Assembly: GCF_001421015.2 (NCBI RefSeq)
Contig: NZ_CP013023.1
Coordinates: forward strand, 4,395,501 to 4,459,500
From: Paenibacillus bovis
Lineage (GTDB): Bacteria > Bacillota > Bacilli > Paenibacillales > Paenibacillaceae
Reading direction: 5' to 3'
Length of the DNA stretch: 64,000 nt
Position 1 is the stretch's first letter. The number at the start of each line of letters is the position of its first letter. Positions 1 to 8,919 of the stretch are shown here, in pieces. Position numbers and translations under genes: made by a program. Under the pieces are notes generated by a model. The model was not told the DNA's origin, did not search any database, and saw only the letters and a program-made list of their open reading frames with translations.

Positions 1-46
1 TAGATTTACCCGAGCCACCTGAACCTATGATCGCTATTTTTTGCAT
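1..46 (-). CDS. P-loop NTPase/kinase, 5' end only
   Basis: Only the first 15 codons are in the window; the gene runs off the left edge. The start ATG at 46 follows a GGAGGG ribosome site at 52-57. The visible residues, MQKIAIIGSGGSGKS, are the first strand and Walker A loop (GSGGSGKS) of a P-loop nucleotide-binding protein. Adenylate-kinase-like 'topology modulation' proteins of Bacillota start this way, but the specific family cannot be fixed from 15 residues. Confidence 0.75.
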   Translation of the reverse strand, partial: MQKIAIIGSGGSGKS

Positions 47-238
47 AATAACCCTCCATTCTTTTATATCATTTGTAGTCTTGATCCCCGATAATTACTC
101 AGAAGAAAAGAACAGTTCTGCACCAAGCTTTTCTCCAACAGGAATAGACACTATCCACTATCTTTATCGCTCTCAGTACCAGAGGCACGTATGCAAAAAG
201 CCGCTCCGCAGAGCGACCTTTATTGTTTTCCGACTGCC

Positions 239-880
239 TTATTTGCCTGCTGCCAGTATAAATCTCTCCAGCGGAGCGGTATTGGTAATACTATGGTTAC
301 AAGCTTCATCATCGATACAAATATACTGCCCTGCCGAAGCAAAATTGTCAGGTCCGCTGCCTCGGGTTTTCACATTGAAAAATCCCAGTTCTCTGTGCCG
401 ATTGCAGAACATGCAGAAGCCGTTTTTGTTAGTAGAAGTAATCTGTCCCTCTATGCCGAGGAACTGCTCTCCATGTGGATATATAATATACAGCCGATTC
501 GTAGCCACATCCATCCATCTTAGATACGTTGTACGTTTGTAATCGAGAGATGCCAGATCCGGCATTTTTAGCTTTTTCGATTTGGGAAAAAGCTTTTGAA
601 TCTGTTTGACTGTCACCTCCGGAAAAGGAATCACATGCGACTCCAGCTCATCCAGATAGCTTTGCAGATCGTAGGCTGCTTCCTGCTTGGACATCTGCTC
701 CAGCAGATTTTTCTGCTCTGGCGTCAGTGAATCAAATGCATCGATAACATTCGTAACAGCTGTATCCTTGACGGTCTCCAGCACTTTGCGATCAGCCACT
801 GTCCGCATCGTTTTCAGCAGAAAATCTGCTTGTTTGTGAATAATATTTAATTGATGATTATGAATAAATGGTGTTTGCAT
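239..880 (-). CDS. FusB/FusC-like elongation factor G-binding protein
   Basis: A 213-residue protein matching the two-domain FusB/FusC family: an N-terminal helical bundle (about 1-80) and a C-terminal treble-clef zinc domain. The probable zinc ligands are C156 and C159 (CMFC) and C188 and C194 (YIC...EAC). Family members bind EF-G on the ribosome and release it, and some give fusidic acid resistance. Whether this chromosomal copy protects against the drug is not visible. It is transcribed alone, leftward, from a roughly 370-bp intergenic region that it shares with the rightward MerR gene. Family assignment is fairly sure; the resistance role is inference. Confidence 0.85.
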   Translation of the reverse strand: MQTPFIHNHQLNIIHKQADFLLKTMRTVADRKVLETVKDTAVTNVIDAFDSLTPEQKNLLEQMSKQEAAYDLQSYLDELESHVIPFPEVTVKQIQKLFPKSKKLKMPDLASLDYKRTTYLRWMDVATNRLYIIYPHGEQFLGIEGQITSTNKNGFCMFCNRHRELGFFNVKTRGSGPDNFASAGQYICIDDEACNHSITNTAPLERFILAAGK

Positions 881-955
881 AGCTAACCGCCCCTTATTTG
901 TATTGGATAATCTATAAGGTGCAAAGCCTGCACATGGTAACGAATAAAATAAACC

Positions 956-991
956 GGGCGATATCCTTTATCGAAATACGAAATCGCGCCC
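956..991 (-). promoter_or_regulatory. possible leader hairpin upstream of the FusB-like gene
   Basis: In the untranslated leader of the gene at 239-880, an imperfect stem pairs GGGCGCGAT with ATATCGCCC. On the minus strand it is followed by a T-rich stretch. It could be an attenuator or an upstream terminator. Several ribosome-protection genes are attenuated this way, but nothing here proves it. The rest of 881-1177 shows no gene. Confidence 0.3.
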
Positions 992-1177
992 TGCACAAAG
1001 ACTCGCCCCTACTCAGGCTCTGCGCAAGGCCTCTCTAGTGAACGAGCAACACAGCACTGCTGCCAACATTGCCAACGGTATGACCCCCAATTCAGTAGTA
1101 TAGGAAAAGTATAGCAGTATCGAATACACCGAATCAATTACGGATTCCATATATTCCCGTTTCTCTATGAATTAATG

Positions 1178-1208
1178 TTGACATGAACTATGGTTTAAGT
1201 TCTATCAT
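1178..1208 (+). promoter_or_regulatory. MerR-type promoter with 19-bp spacer and dyad
   Basis: TTGACA at 1178-1183 and TATCAT at 1203-1208 are separated by 19 bp, the over-long spacing typical of MerR-activated promoters. The spacer holds the dyad GAACTATGGTTTAAGTTC, a likely operator. It lies 42 bp before the MerR gene at 1250, which suggests autoregulation of the merR-SDR pair. Confidence 0.75.
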
Positions 1209-1249
1209 GAACTTGTCGACGTTCTACATTCACCCTTGGAGGCCTTCAT

Positions 1250-1624
1250 ATGAAATATTATTCTATTGGCGAAGCAGCCGCTTATTTTGACATACCGGAA
1301 TCTACACTTCGATATTACGAGAAACAAGGATTACTTCCGCTCATGGAGCGAGATGCTGCCGGAAGACGGTTGTTCTCGGAAGAGCAGATGACCCTGCTCA
1401 AAATCGTTATCCATCTTAAACACACACATATGCCTATTCGTACGATTAGACAGTATGTGGATTGGGTTATTGAAGGAGACCACACTACCGGATTGCGGCT
1501 TGAGATGATGCAACAACACAAGCAGTCCGTGCTGGATGAAATCTCTGTGATGCATACTGCTCTCAATGGTATCGACTCCAAAATCGCCCGCTATCTGAAT
1601 CGTATGGAACATCAAAACACCTAG
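1250..1624 (+). CDS. MerR family transcriptional regulator
   Basis: A 124-residue MerR-type regulator. Residues 1-70 form the winged helix-turn-helix with the family signature YSIGEAAAYFDIPESTLRYY followed by EKQGLLP. Residues 75-120 are a dimerising coiled coil. The C-terminus has no metal-binding cysteines, so it belongs to the small-molecule or stress-type MerR proteins. The start follows a GGAGG site. The downstream SDR gene begins 15 bp after the stop, so the two form an operon read from a MerR-type promoter with an internal dyad. The effector is unknown. Confidence 0.9.
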   Translation: MKYYSIGEAAAYFDIPESTLRYYEKQGLLPLMERDAAGRRLFSEEQMTLLKIVIHLKHTHMPIRTIRQYVDWVIEGDHTTGLRLEMMQQHKQSVLDEISVMHTALNGIDSKIARYLNRMEHQNT

Positions 1625-1639
1625 AAAAGAGGAATCTGC

Positions 1640-2401
1640 ATGCAGCTTACTGGAAATACCATATTGATTACCGGCGGCAGTGCCGGTATTGGACTGGCGT
1701 TTGCCGAACGTTTTTTACAACTTGGGAATAAAGTAATCATCTGCGGACGGCGTGAAGAAGCGCTTAATAGCGCTCAGGCCAAATATCCGGATCTGATTAC
1801 CCGAGTGAGCAATCTGGACAGTGAATCCGAACGTATTGCTTTGTTTGACTGGGTCACAACCGAGTACCCGGATGTAAATGTACTGGTCAACAATGCCGGG
1901 ATTCAGCAGCGGTTTAATGTACTGACCACAGATGCACGGAATCACTGGAGCGATTTCAGTAAAGAGATCACGACCAATATGGAAGCTCCAATCCATCTGG
2001 CGATGCTGTTTGCACCATTTCTGGCAGCCCAGCAACAGGCCGCGATTCTTAATGTTACTTCCGGTCTGGCGTTTACGCCTTTTGCGATTGCACCTATTTA
2101 TTCCGCTACCAAAGCGGCGATGCATTCCTTTACCATGAGCCTGAGACATCAGCTGGGGGATACAGCGGTAGAAGTCATCGAGATTGCACCACCAGCAGTC
2201 AATACCGACCTGGGTGGCGCGGGACTGCATACGCATGGCGAGCCTCTGGATGCTTTTGCAGATGGGATTTTTGCAGGACTAAAAGAAGGATTGTCCGAAA
2301 TTGGATACGGCACTTCGGTAGACCGACTGCGCATGTCGAGGGATGATATCGACAAGTACACCGAGCAGATGTACCATTCCACCAAGAATATGATTGAATA
2401 A
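1640..2401 (+). CDS. short-chain dehydrogenase/reductase (DltE-like)
   Basis: A 253-residue SDR oxidoreductase. The Rossmann cofactor loop TGGSAGIG lies at 11-18, the structural NNAG motif near residue 87, and the catalytic YxxxK as YSATK near residue 155. The arginines in CGRREE after strand two favour NADP(H). Overall it resembles the DltE-like SDR subgroup common in Bacillota. It sits 15 bp behind the MerR gene, with a GAGG site, and ends at a strong terminator, giving a closed two-gene operon. The substrate cannot be told from sequence. Confidence 0.9.
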   Translation: MQLTGNTILITGGSAGIGLAFAERFLQLGNKVIICGRREEALNSAQAKYPDLITRVSNLDSESERIALFDWVTTEYPDVNVLVNNAGIQQRFNVLTTDARNHWSDFSKEITTNMEAPIHLAMLFAPFLAAQQQAAILNVTSGLAFTPFAIAPIYSATKAAMHSFTMSLRHQLGDTAVEVIEIAPPAVNTDLGGAGLHTHGEPLDAFADGIFAGLKEGLSEIGYGTSVDRLRMSRDDIDKYTEQMYHSTKNMIE

Positions 2402-2420
2402 CAGGAAGCTTGTGATATGA

Positions 2421-2452
2421 AAAAAACTCGCCTGTATTCGGGCGAGTTTTTT
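2421..2452 (+). terminator. intrinsic terminator
   Basis: The stem AACTCGCC/GGCGAGTT with a 7-nt loop is flanked by A6 and T6. It ends the merR-SDR operon and can work in both directions. Confidence 0.9.
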
Positions 2453-2555
2453 CACTTCATCGATTGTTTGATCTTCTCTCTGTTTCCTGCATATCTTCCT
2501 CATCCTATATCTATCGCTTAGGTATTCCAGACATTTTCCGTGTATAGTGTGGGTT

Positions 2556-2798
2556 CTAGTATGTTTTACTGCTTTTGCCAACTGCTATCCATCTTCTGTC
2601 AATATCCTCAAACACAAACTCCTGATTATTATAATCTGTTCTGACCAGTGGTCTTACAATGGCCACTCCGCATTCTCTCAAACTTTTTCCCGTATCCGGA
2701 CTTGGGAACATTTGAAGACAATTTGTAAACACTACTATTCTTCCTTCTATTTCGAAATTGTACGAATACGTAACATTTTCAGAATATGATTCGTCCAT
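2556..2798 (-). CDS. small hypothetical protein (doubtful)
   Basis: An 80-residue reading frame in an otherwise empty 400-bp gap. The composition looks protein-like and includes EDIDRRWIAVGK. There is no clear ribosome site before the ATG at 2798, and no family is recognised. It could be a decayed fragment or a chance frame. If real, it is divergent from the MORN gene. Confidence 0.3.
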   Translation of the reverse strand: MDESYSENVTYSYNFEIEGRIVVFTNCLQMFPSPDTGKSLRECGVAIVRPLVRTDYNNQEFVFEDIDRRWIAVGKSSKTY

Positions 2799-2853
2799 CC
2801 ATTGTGCCGATCAAAGGCGGCCCAATTTTCGAAAGATAAAGGAGACTCTACTT

Positions 2854-3585
2854 ATGAAAAAACGTTCTGCTTTTCTTTGCACTTTAACCATCGCGCTAGC
2901 GCTCGGTGGAACAACAGCCTCCCCTATTGCTTCCACAACACATGCGGCTGCAGCCAAACAATCTCTGACTTTTGTAGGTGGTGGCTCCTATTACGGACAG
3001 GTCGAAAATGGGAAAGCCCATGGCAAGGGCACAGTCAAATGGCCCAATGGCAAAACCTATTCCGGCAGCTTTGTAAATGGGTTGCGCTCAGGGACAGGGA
3101 AATACATAAACGAGTACAGCGATTCTGATTACCGCTATAAAGTCGTATATAACGGTTCCTGGAATAATGATCGGATGAATGGTGATGGTACTTTAACGGA
3201 ACAACGTTTTCTGAAAAAAAATCATATGGTCTCGAACCAAATCCAGACTGGCACATTTAAGAACAATGCGCTGCTGTCCGGCTACAGTGTTACACGTGCC
3301 GAAGCCGATCCGGAATACAGCTTCACTTACCAGACTAATAACACGACGCTGAATGTATTGGAGAATCAGGGGAATCTGCTCCCACTCTGGAAAAAAGGCA
3401 GCCTGTTCAGTGTAACGTACAAAAGGGGGACTACATCACACAGCTATTCCCTATTCCCTGAAGAATCCGCCAAAAAAGAACGTGAACGTCAGGCATCGAT
3501 CAAATACCTGAAAGGCATCACTACACAGGTAACGCCGCATTTGCAACAGTTTGAGCAGCTGTCCAAACAGCTCTCTTTGAAATAA
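2854..3585 (+). CDS. exported MORN-repeat protein
   Basis: The start at 2854 is chosen because AAAGGAGA precedes it by 8 nt; an upstream in-frame ATG at 2758 has no ribosome site. The protein begins with a classical signal peptide (MKKR, a hydrophobic run, then THAAAA). At least two MORN motifs follow (YYGQVENGKAHGKGTVKW and YSGSFVNGLRSGTGKY), and a third, degenerate one is at NGSWNNDRMNGDGT. The C-terminal third is charged and helical. MORN repeats usually mediate membrane or protein contacts. It is probably secreted or wall-associated; the function is unknown. It stands alone and is followed by a terminator. Confidence 0.85.
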   Translation: MKKRSAFLCTLTIALALGGTTASPIASTTHAAAAKQSLTFVGGGSYYGQVENGKAHGKGTVKWPNGKTYSGSFVNGLRSGTGKYINEYSDSDYRYKVVYNGSWNNDRMNGDGTLTEQRFLKKNHMVSNQIQTGTFKNNALLSGYSVTRAEADPEYSFTYQTNNTTLNVLENQGNLLPLWKKGSLFSVTYKRGTTSHSYSLFPEESAKKERERQASIKYLKGITTQVTPHLQQFEQLSKQLSLK

Positions 3586-3652
3586 AGAGTCCGCCTTCGT
3601 AGTTGAAGCCGACTTTGCAAATATGGATGGCTATGATGCACTAGTTGGAAAA

Positions 3653-3687
3653 GGCAGCCGAATGTATTCGCATTCCGGCTGTTTTTT
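3653..3687 (+). terminator. intrinsic terminator
   Basis: The hairpin GCAGCCGAATG/CATTCCGGCTG, with one bulge, is followed by TTTTTT. It lies downstream of the MORN gene. Confidence 0.8.
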
Positions 3688-3742
3688 ATATTTCCATTTT
3701 TAGACTTCGTTGTACTTTATTCTGTTTATGATGAATATCCTA

Positions 3743-4243
3743 TTAGCGATCCTCATTATAAGTATCTTGCTTTATCAACTGTTGTAATGCTTTTTCATTG
3801 ATTCCTCGCTGAACGAATTGGAAGCTTCTACCTGTCATTCGCTGTGTACGATCTATGATCTGTCCCAGATGCTAGCCTGTATGCTCTACCAGATGATAAA
3901 TATCATACATATTCACAGTTGCCGTCTGATGAATGACTTGTTCGAACTCTCTGAATGTACTCTCCAGTAGAGCCAGCAGCTCACTTCTACTAATATTCAG
4001 ATCGGTAAACGTCGACTCGATACCAGTCTCATATCGGATCTCTGGGGTCAACATTCTCTGAGCATTACGCCTGATATGCTCTACGATATGTACCATAATT
4101 CCGCCTATGCTATTAGCTGCTCCGGCTTCTCGGCTCCATAGCTGGTCTTCCTCCAGGGAATTGAGAGCAGTACATAGTTTCGGATAATAGTGATTGACTA
4201 TCCGGTATTTGGAGATAATTTTAAATTCCAATAATGGGTTCAT
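3743..4243 (-). pseudogene. DinB-like (DUF1572-type) protein with in-frame TAG
   Basis: The frame opens at 4243 after GGAGCG and gives 123 residues with DinB four-helix features (GGIMVHIVEHI; LVEHTG). A TAG codon at 3872-3874 interrupts it. Beyond the TAG the same frame continues for 42 more codons (HLGQIIDRTQRM...), and HLGQI is the conserved metal-binding histidine region of DinB proteins (HTxxHLGQ). The stop therefore falls inside the conserved motif and removes a likely metal ligand. It is a nonsense pseudogene unless this is a sequencing error. Confidence 0.75.
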
Positions 4244-4313
4244 CTACAATCGCTCCATCCCAAGCTGTAAAATAATACATTTTTCTATGGAATTCCCAAC
4301 TCCCAATTGCCGA

Positions 4314-4970
4314 TTAATCGATCTTTATGGGCTGTAGCAGATGCTCTATATCATACTGCTCGAATAACTTCTGCAGCTCTTCGCTTGTTACTCTTACAAA
4401 CTCTTCTACTCTTTCCAACGTAAAATAAATCGGAACAATATATGGCTCATTCGCAGCATCATTCAACCACTCGATCTTCATATCACGATACTTGGTTACT
4501 TCGGAGACTGTTACCAGAGGCTCTACCGCATAACCCTCTGCTTGCAAAAGCATAGATACTGGGTCATCCCCCTGCTCCTGTGCTATCCGCTGCAGTTCAA
4601 ATTCAAGCTGTGCCGCCTCCTGATGGTAGGAGTGCCGTATGTCCTCACCGCGATACTGTTCTTTGTACTCTGCATACAGATGGTGCGTCCATTTCATATC
4701 GGTATAGATATGCGTAAAGTAACCTACAATATAGTCTTTCCATTCTACCTGAGGACGCTCATCAAGATAGGACTGCAGCGTCTGCATAATCAATGCTGGG
4801 CTGGCAAGTTGATCATTCTGTACCAGATGTGTTCGACCTTTCTCTTCTCGAGTGGTCTGTCCTCTTGCATGCAGTGAATCCGGCGCAATGCTGCCAAGCA
4901 GTAGATACGGTGTAGGCTTACCTGCATAGAGCTGATTAGATACGGCAAAATGAACCATGGGCCATGGCAT
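4314..4970 (-). CDS. zinc-dependent phospholipase C-like hydrolase
   Basis: A 218-residue protein with features of the bacterial zinc-dependent phospholipase C/S1-P1 nuclease-like family. These are an N-terminal tryptophan and histidine (MPWPMVHF), the SIAPD segment, and GYFTHIYTDMKWTHH with clustered metal-binding His and Asp. The ribosome site is GGGGG, 7 nt before ATG. There is no signal peptide, so it is probably cytoplasmic, unlike the secreted toxins. The substrate is unknown. Confidence 0.7.
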   Translation of the reverse strand: MPWPMVHFAVSNQLYAGKPTPYLLLGSIAPDSLHARGQTTREEKGRTHLVQNDQLASPALIMQTLQSYLDERPQVEWKDYIVGYFTHIYTDMKWTHHLYAEYKEQYRGEDIRHSYHQEAAQLEFELQRIAQEQGDDPVSMLLQAEGYAVEPLVTVSEVTKYRDMKIEWLNDAANEPYIVPIYFTLERVEEFVRVTSEELQKLFEQYDIEHLLQPIKID

Positions 4971-5022
4971 ATGTATTCCCCCTGTAATTGAGTAATGGAT
5001 ATAAACCGAATAATGCGATTCT

Positions 5023-5583
5023 CTATCCTTCTATCAGTTGGCTCCAGAATGTTATGTATTTTATTTTGGCGTCATCCAATTCGCTCTGCGCTTTAAGTCT
5101 ATATTCGATTTTAAAATACTCTTCCAAATTACTTCCGTAGTAGATAATATCCGTCTGATGCACAGATAATACCGGATTCCCCACTTCTGCCGGAGTCGAC
5201 GGAATATACCGATGTCCATAAACAGGGATCAATGGAGGAACTTTTAAATACTCTTGGCAGGCTATTTTTTTGGCTTCCTCCAGATGATTCGGTCTTGCTC
5301 CCCAGGAATGATGCCAAAACTGGTTATGCTCAATATCAAATAATATTCCTTCCAAAGGTGCATCCAATTGTCTGCGAATAGCAGCCATCGTAGATTTAGA
5401 AAAATCCCGCCAAATAGGAAATGAACGGCCTATAGGCAGCACATATTGCAGCAATTCCCGTAAATCTGGGGGAAATTGAATATTATAGATACTCTCTATC
5501 TGACTGACTTCTTTATCAGAAAGGCCAGGTGCCAGAGTGATTTGATGATCTCGAAGTAATTGGTATATGGCTTTTATATTCAT
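5023..5583 (-). CDS. SMI1/KNR4-like (SUKH) family protein
   Basis: The start at 5583 (MNIKAIYQ) is preferred because GGGAGG lies 5 nt upstream. A longer frame to 5655 would overlap the preceding gene. The protein carries the SUKH-type opening (GLSDKEVSQIESIYNIQFPPDLRELL as two adjacent segments) and the RSFPIWRDFS strand. It ends with the aromatic, acidic C-terminus usual in the family. SUKH proteins are often immunity proteins against polymorphic toxins; no partner toxin is adjacent. Confidence 0.7.
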   Translation of the reverse strand: MNIKAIYQLLRDHQITLAPGLSDKEVSQIESIYNIQFPPDLRELLQYVLPIGRSFPIWRDFSKSTMAAIRRQLDAPLEGILFDIEHNQFWHHSWGARPNHLEEAKKIACQEYLKVPPLIPVYGHRYIPSTPAEVGNPVLSVHQTDIIYYGSNLEEYFKIEYRLKAQSELDDAKIKYITFWSQLIEG

Positions 5584-5608
5584 ATTTCCTCCCGATCCCT
5601 TCCAAATG

Positions 5609-6118
5609 TCACTCTGAAACGTACTTATATGTATCGTCGATTCGGATGTATCCATTTATTTGTTCCCGTGTTCTTTGAAATATACCGGATCTGTTATAGT
5701 AATTGCCTTCCGCCGTAATAATATATTCTCTTTTTCTTCTTACTACAATTCCAATATAATCATTCGGTCCATTCTCTACAACATTGTCAAATACAATAAG
5801 ATCTCCTCGTTCCTGTACAAAAGAACTTTCGCTGATCGGATGATAGAACCCATATAGCTGTCCCCATTGCATCCATGCTTCTACCCAGGCAAAGTTACGC
5901 GTAACAGGTGCTGCATATCGGACAGGCAGCTTAATATCAGCTTCTATACAGCAGTGATAGACAAACGCAGCACACCAATCAAAACCTATATGTGGATCTT
6001 CTCTGGGAAAGTACCTAAGAATCGGCTCCAGATCCGGCCCATATTTATGTTCGTTTCCTATTAAAGGCTTTGAAGCTAATTGTTCAGCAACGGCAGCCAA
6101 AGTCTCTCTTCTGCTCAT
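5609..6118 (-). CDS. CHAP/NlpC-like amidase-fold protein
   Basis: The start at 6118 (MSRRETLA) follows AAAGGGGA. Residues 40-60 hold GFDWCAAFVYHCC, with a candidate catalytic Cys. ERGDLIVFDN resembles the His/Asp strand of CHAP/NlpC-P60 folds, with YIGIVV and TAEGN following. There is no signal peptide, so a cytoplasmic role or a domesticated hydrolase is likely. It lies between a P-loop kinase gene and the SMI1 gene, all leftward and closely spaced. Confidence 0.65.
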   Translation of the reverse strand: MSRRETLAAVAEQLASKPLIGNEHKYGPDLEPILRYFPREDPHIGFDWCAAFVYHCCIEADIKLPVRYAAPVTRNFAWVEAWMQWGQLYGFYHPISESSFVQERGDLIVFDNVVENGPNDYIGIVVRRKREYIITAEGNYYNRSGIFQRTREQINGYIRIDDTYKYVSE

Positions 6119-6152
6119 CACATTCCCCTTTTCCGAATATAACACTCGTTTG

Positions 6153-6809
6153 TTATTCGTCTCTATTATGACTATGCGCCTGATTAGTTCGAAGCCAATC
6201 CACCATAAAGTCAAACAATTCCATCGAATACCGATGATCACTGCTACAACAAGGCAGTTCCTGTTGAATCTGCTCTACATTACTCTCAATATCCACTGAA
6301 TTCACAAAACATACCAGTCCTGGACAGAACGTATTCAAAGCCTGAAAATATCGTTTTTGTGGTTCGATAAATTTCAGGTTTAATTCAAAGCCTCTTCTTA
6401 ACCGCGTCGCATCATTAGCCTTTCTGTCCCGAAGATTCTGCTCCTCGGTATAAAGAATAAAATACTTGTCAGGAAATCCAATTTTCTGCCGGCTTATAAA
6501 CGGTCTATAAAATCGCTCTACAAAGTCGAGACTCTGTCCATCGAACAACGTAAAGTCAAATGACCAGTTATACCAAAAGGGCTGAAACAAATCGATATCG
6601 ATAATCACCTGTGTAGTCGCTTCTTGCCTGGTGGCCATATTCCACCGATCCACCTGTCGTTCGAAAAACCATTCGGGATAGATGGGCTCCGGCTTTTCCC
6701 AACAAGCAGCGATTTCGGGAATATGAAGAGCGTTGTTGCGAATCGCAAGCGCAGCTGAAGTAGTTGTTTTTCCTGCTGCACTTGCTCCTTCTATACTGAT
6801 AATGGTCAC
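6153..6809 (-). CDS. P-loop small-molecule kinase-like ATPase
   Basis: A 218-residue AAA_28/nucleoside-kinase-like protein. It starts at a GTG (6809) after AGGAGGAG. Walker A GASAAGKTT is at 8-16 and a lid-like arginine cluster (LRDRKANDATRLRR) lies about residues 125-140. It may phosphorylate a small metabolite or antibiotic; no substrate can be named. Its stop is 34 bp before the CHAP-like gene, so they are probably co-transcribed. Confidence 0.75.
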   Translation of the reverse strand: MTIISIEGASAAGKTTTSAALAIRNNALHIPEIAACWEKPEPIYPEWFFERQVDRWNMATRQEATTQVIIDIDLFQPFWYNWSFDFTLFDGQSLDFVERFYRPFISRQKIGFPDKYFILYTEEQNLRDRKANDATRLRRGFELNLKFIEPQKRYFQALNTFCPGLVCFVNSVDIESNVEQIQQELPCCSSDHRYSMELFDFMVDWLRTNQAHSHNRDE

Positions 6810-6886
6810 TTCCTGCTCCTCCTTTCCTATGTAGTATTGTGCTGCTTTGTCACAAGATTAGACTCTATGAATGACAGCAAATCATC

Positions 6887-7243
6887 TTACTCAGCAGCTA
6901 TTCGATCGCCTTGTGTATTGGGCTGAGAGATCACAAGAAACTCCAGACCGCTGTCCGAATGGTTAAATACCTGATGCAGTAACAATGCTGGTACTTCGAT
7001 CCCTTCATGTGCACTCAACTGATACTTTGCACCATCTAATTCAATCGTCATTATGCCAGACAGAACAAAGAAAAATTGCTCGGCTTTATTATGGAAATGT
7101 CTTGCCTCACAAGTACCTGCAGGCATATGTTCATGGATAATACTTTTATTCGCTTTATCCACTAATCGCCATCCATCACAATTTTCGCCCCATTTGTAAT
7201 GAGGTGCGTTATGTTTGCTAATCATCTGCTCGCCTGCTTTCAT
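6887..7243 (-). CDS. cupin domain protein
   Basis: A single small cupin. The two conserved metal-binding boxes are visible: GTCEARHFHNKAEQFFFVL and a second strand around HEGIEVPALLLHQVFNH. His and Glu in the first box and His in the second fit a metal site. ATG at 7243 or at 7225 (MISKHN) are both possible starts. Role unknown; cupins of this size often bind sugars or small acids. Confidence 0.85.
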   Translation of the reverse strand: MKAGEQMISKHNAPHYKWGENCDGWRLVDKANKSIIHEHMPAGTCEARHFHNKAEQFFFVLSGIMTIELDGAKYQLSAHEGIEVPALLLHQVFNHSDSGLEFLVISQPNTQGDRIAAE

Positions 7244-7523
7244 CTGATATGTATTTGGATCATGATTATTTAAAAAGCTTCACTCTATTTCCTCTCCTTT
7301 TAGTATTTCCTTTGCATTCTGGTTTACCACAAACCAGGTTGTCACCTCGCCCTTTATATTAGAATTCTAGGCTTTGCTTTATTAAATCACATCCATTATG
7401 CTTGTTATCTGTTTTCAATTTAAAAGTCGTCATTCAGTAAATCTTAGATATGTGAATTACAGATCTTAAAATCGGGTTCATCTATGATGTTAAAACAGAA
7501 GATAATATAGATGATTTTATAAA

Positions 7524-7913
7524 TTATTCAACGTAAAATTCTTCTCTAACCATTCTCATAATATCTTCCTGAGTCAACTCAAAACCATGCCAATAATTAT
7601 TTTGAAAAAGGATTCCTTCGATCTGTGCATTATAAAATTCTACTGAACAAACTCCGTTACCTATAAACTCAGCATTTGTTAAATCGGTGTTTTTAAAGCT
7701 GCAGGTCTTGATATTACAATCAATAAATTTGGCATTTCTAAAACTTGATCCGGAAAAATCTACCGCCATGCCACATTCTTTAAATACGATATCATCGCAT
7801 ACTTCACCTTTTACTTCTCCAATATCCAACACCTCGATCCGACAAAAGTTCTTCTGTCCTGATCGAATGTATCCAAGAAGTTCATTCACTGTTATTTCTT
7901 TATCTTGAAGCAT
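7524..7913 (-). CDS. pentapeptide-repeat protein
   Basis: A 129-residue protein with A(D/N)LxX-type repeats between about residues 45 and 110 (VDFSGSSFRNAKFIDC, CSFKNTDLTNAEFIG, VEFYNAQIEGILFQN). The C-terminus is helical and acidic. Some pentapeptide proteins shield gyrase from quinolones, but the number of coils here is small and no such role can be claimed. The 280-bp gap before it (7244-7523) shows no gene. Confidence 0.75.
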   Translation of the reverse strand: MLQDKEITVNELLGYIRSGQKNFCRIEVLDIGEVKGEVCDDIVFKECGMAVDFSGSSFRNAKFIDCNIKTCSFKNTDLTNAEFIGNGVCSVEFYNAQIEGILFQNNYWHGFELTQEDIMRMVREEFYVE

Positions 7914-7965
7914 CTTTACCTACCACCATTCCATCGTTTTTCTCATTCATTTAATCAGTCTTATT

Positions 7966-8805
7966 TTAAATACTTTTAAGGATTTTTGTTATATCTTCTT
8001 TGCATGTTTTAATATTATACTCAGAATTATCTATCTTTGCCTTGCTTATATTGAGTAAATCAAAAATCTCCAGTTCGATATTCTTCCGCTCTTCGAGAAC
8101 CTGTATCGTTCCACCCAATCCATAATACCCTTTCGCTTTGCCTAATCCCTGCTGGGTATAATAATCAATAAACCCATCAGACCATGTTTTCGGTCTTTCC
8201 CGTACTGCTTTTTCAAACACAGATCGAATATCCGGTTGATCAATATAGATGATCAACGGATGTAGTGGTTTCATAAGCTCTCCCAATTGCATCACATAAT
8301 CAATAACTTCCTGCTTCTGCACATTGTATTTCACTGTACCTGCGGTAAGCGGGTTCTGTATAAAGCAGCATTCGAAGACAAATATAGAGTCACTAATCAA
8401 TGCTTCTCGTTGAAAGCGATCCCATTTATCTGTAATAATTCTCCTATTCTGCTCAAAAGGCAGCTCGTAAATATCTTTTTGGGATAATTCATTCCACAGC
8501 TTATCCAGCTCATCCAATCCCAACTCATTCTTTATTTTTTGGTAAGGAATCAAGCAATCATTGCCATTCTGAATCACTCTACTTTTCAATAATTCCGCGT
8601 ATTCCTCATATGTAGATAACAGCTGATCTAGTTCCTTCTCTGTATAACAAGCAACACTCTCGTAATCCGCAGGATGCTCCAGGTGTCCCTCCTGGAATAG
8701 TTGAACGTTCATTCCCTGTTCCCCAAGCATGTCTGTTATAAGCTGTGAAATGGTGGATTTCCCCGAGCCGGGCAGTCCTTCGACCATAATCAATTTGGTG
8801 TTCAT
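7966..8805 (-). CDS. P-loop kinase-like protein (thymidylate-kinase-like fold)
   Basis: A 279-residue protein. Walker A GLPGSGKST lies at 10-18 and a lid or second substrate region near 125-160 (RRIITDKWDRFQREAL, FVFECCFIQNPL). YIDQPD follows. This resembles uncharacterised Bacillota ATPases related to thymidylate kinase or sugar/antibiotic kinases. It has a good AAAGGGA site and is monocistronic. Substrate unknown. Confidence 0.75.
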   Translation of the reverse strand: MNTKLIMVEGLPGSGKSTISQLITDMLGEQGMNVQLFQEGHLEHPADYESVACYTEKELDQLLSTYEEYAELLKSRVIQNGNDCLIPYQKIKNELGLDELDKLWNELSQKDIYELPFEQNRRIITDKWDRFQREALISDSIFVFECCFIQNPLTAGTVKYNVQKQEVIDYVMQLGELMKPLHPLIIYIDQPDIRSVFEKAVRERPKTWSDGFIDYYTQQGLGKAKGYYGLGGTIQVLEERKNIELEIFDLLNISKAKIDNSEYNIKTCKEDITKILKSI

Positions 8806-8919
8806 TTATTGTCCCTTTCCCGTTGGGTGCATCTTCATTATTTGCCCAATAATTAGTAATAAAAAAATGCATTAAAATTCGATCAGACACGACCGTCACA
8901 TCCGGAAGGCTCCTGTCTT

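Noticed and set aside
27..542. Plus-strand open frame of 171 codons
   Set aside because: It lies opposite the well-supported FusB-like gene and has no ribosome site or protein-like pattern.
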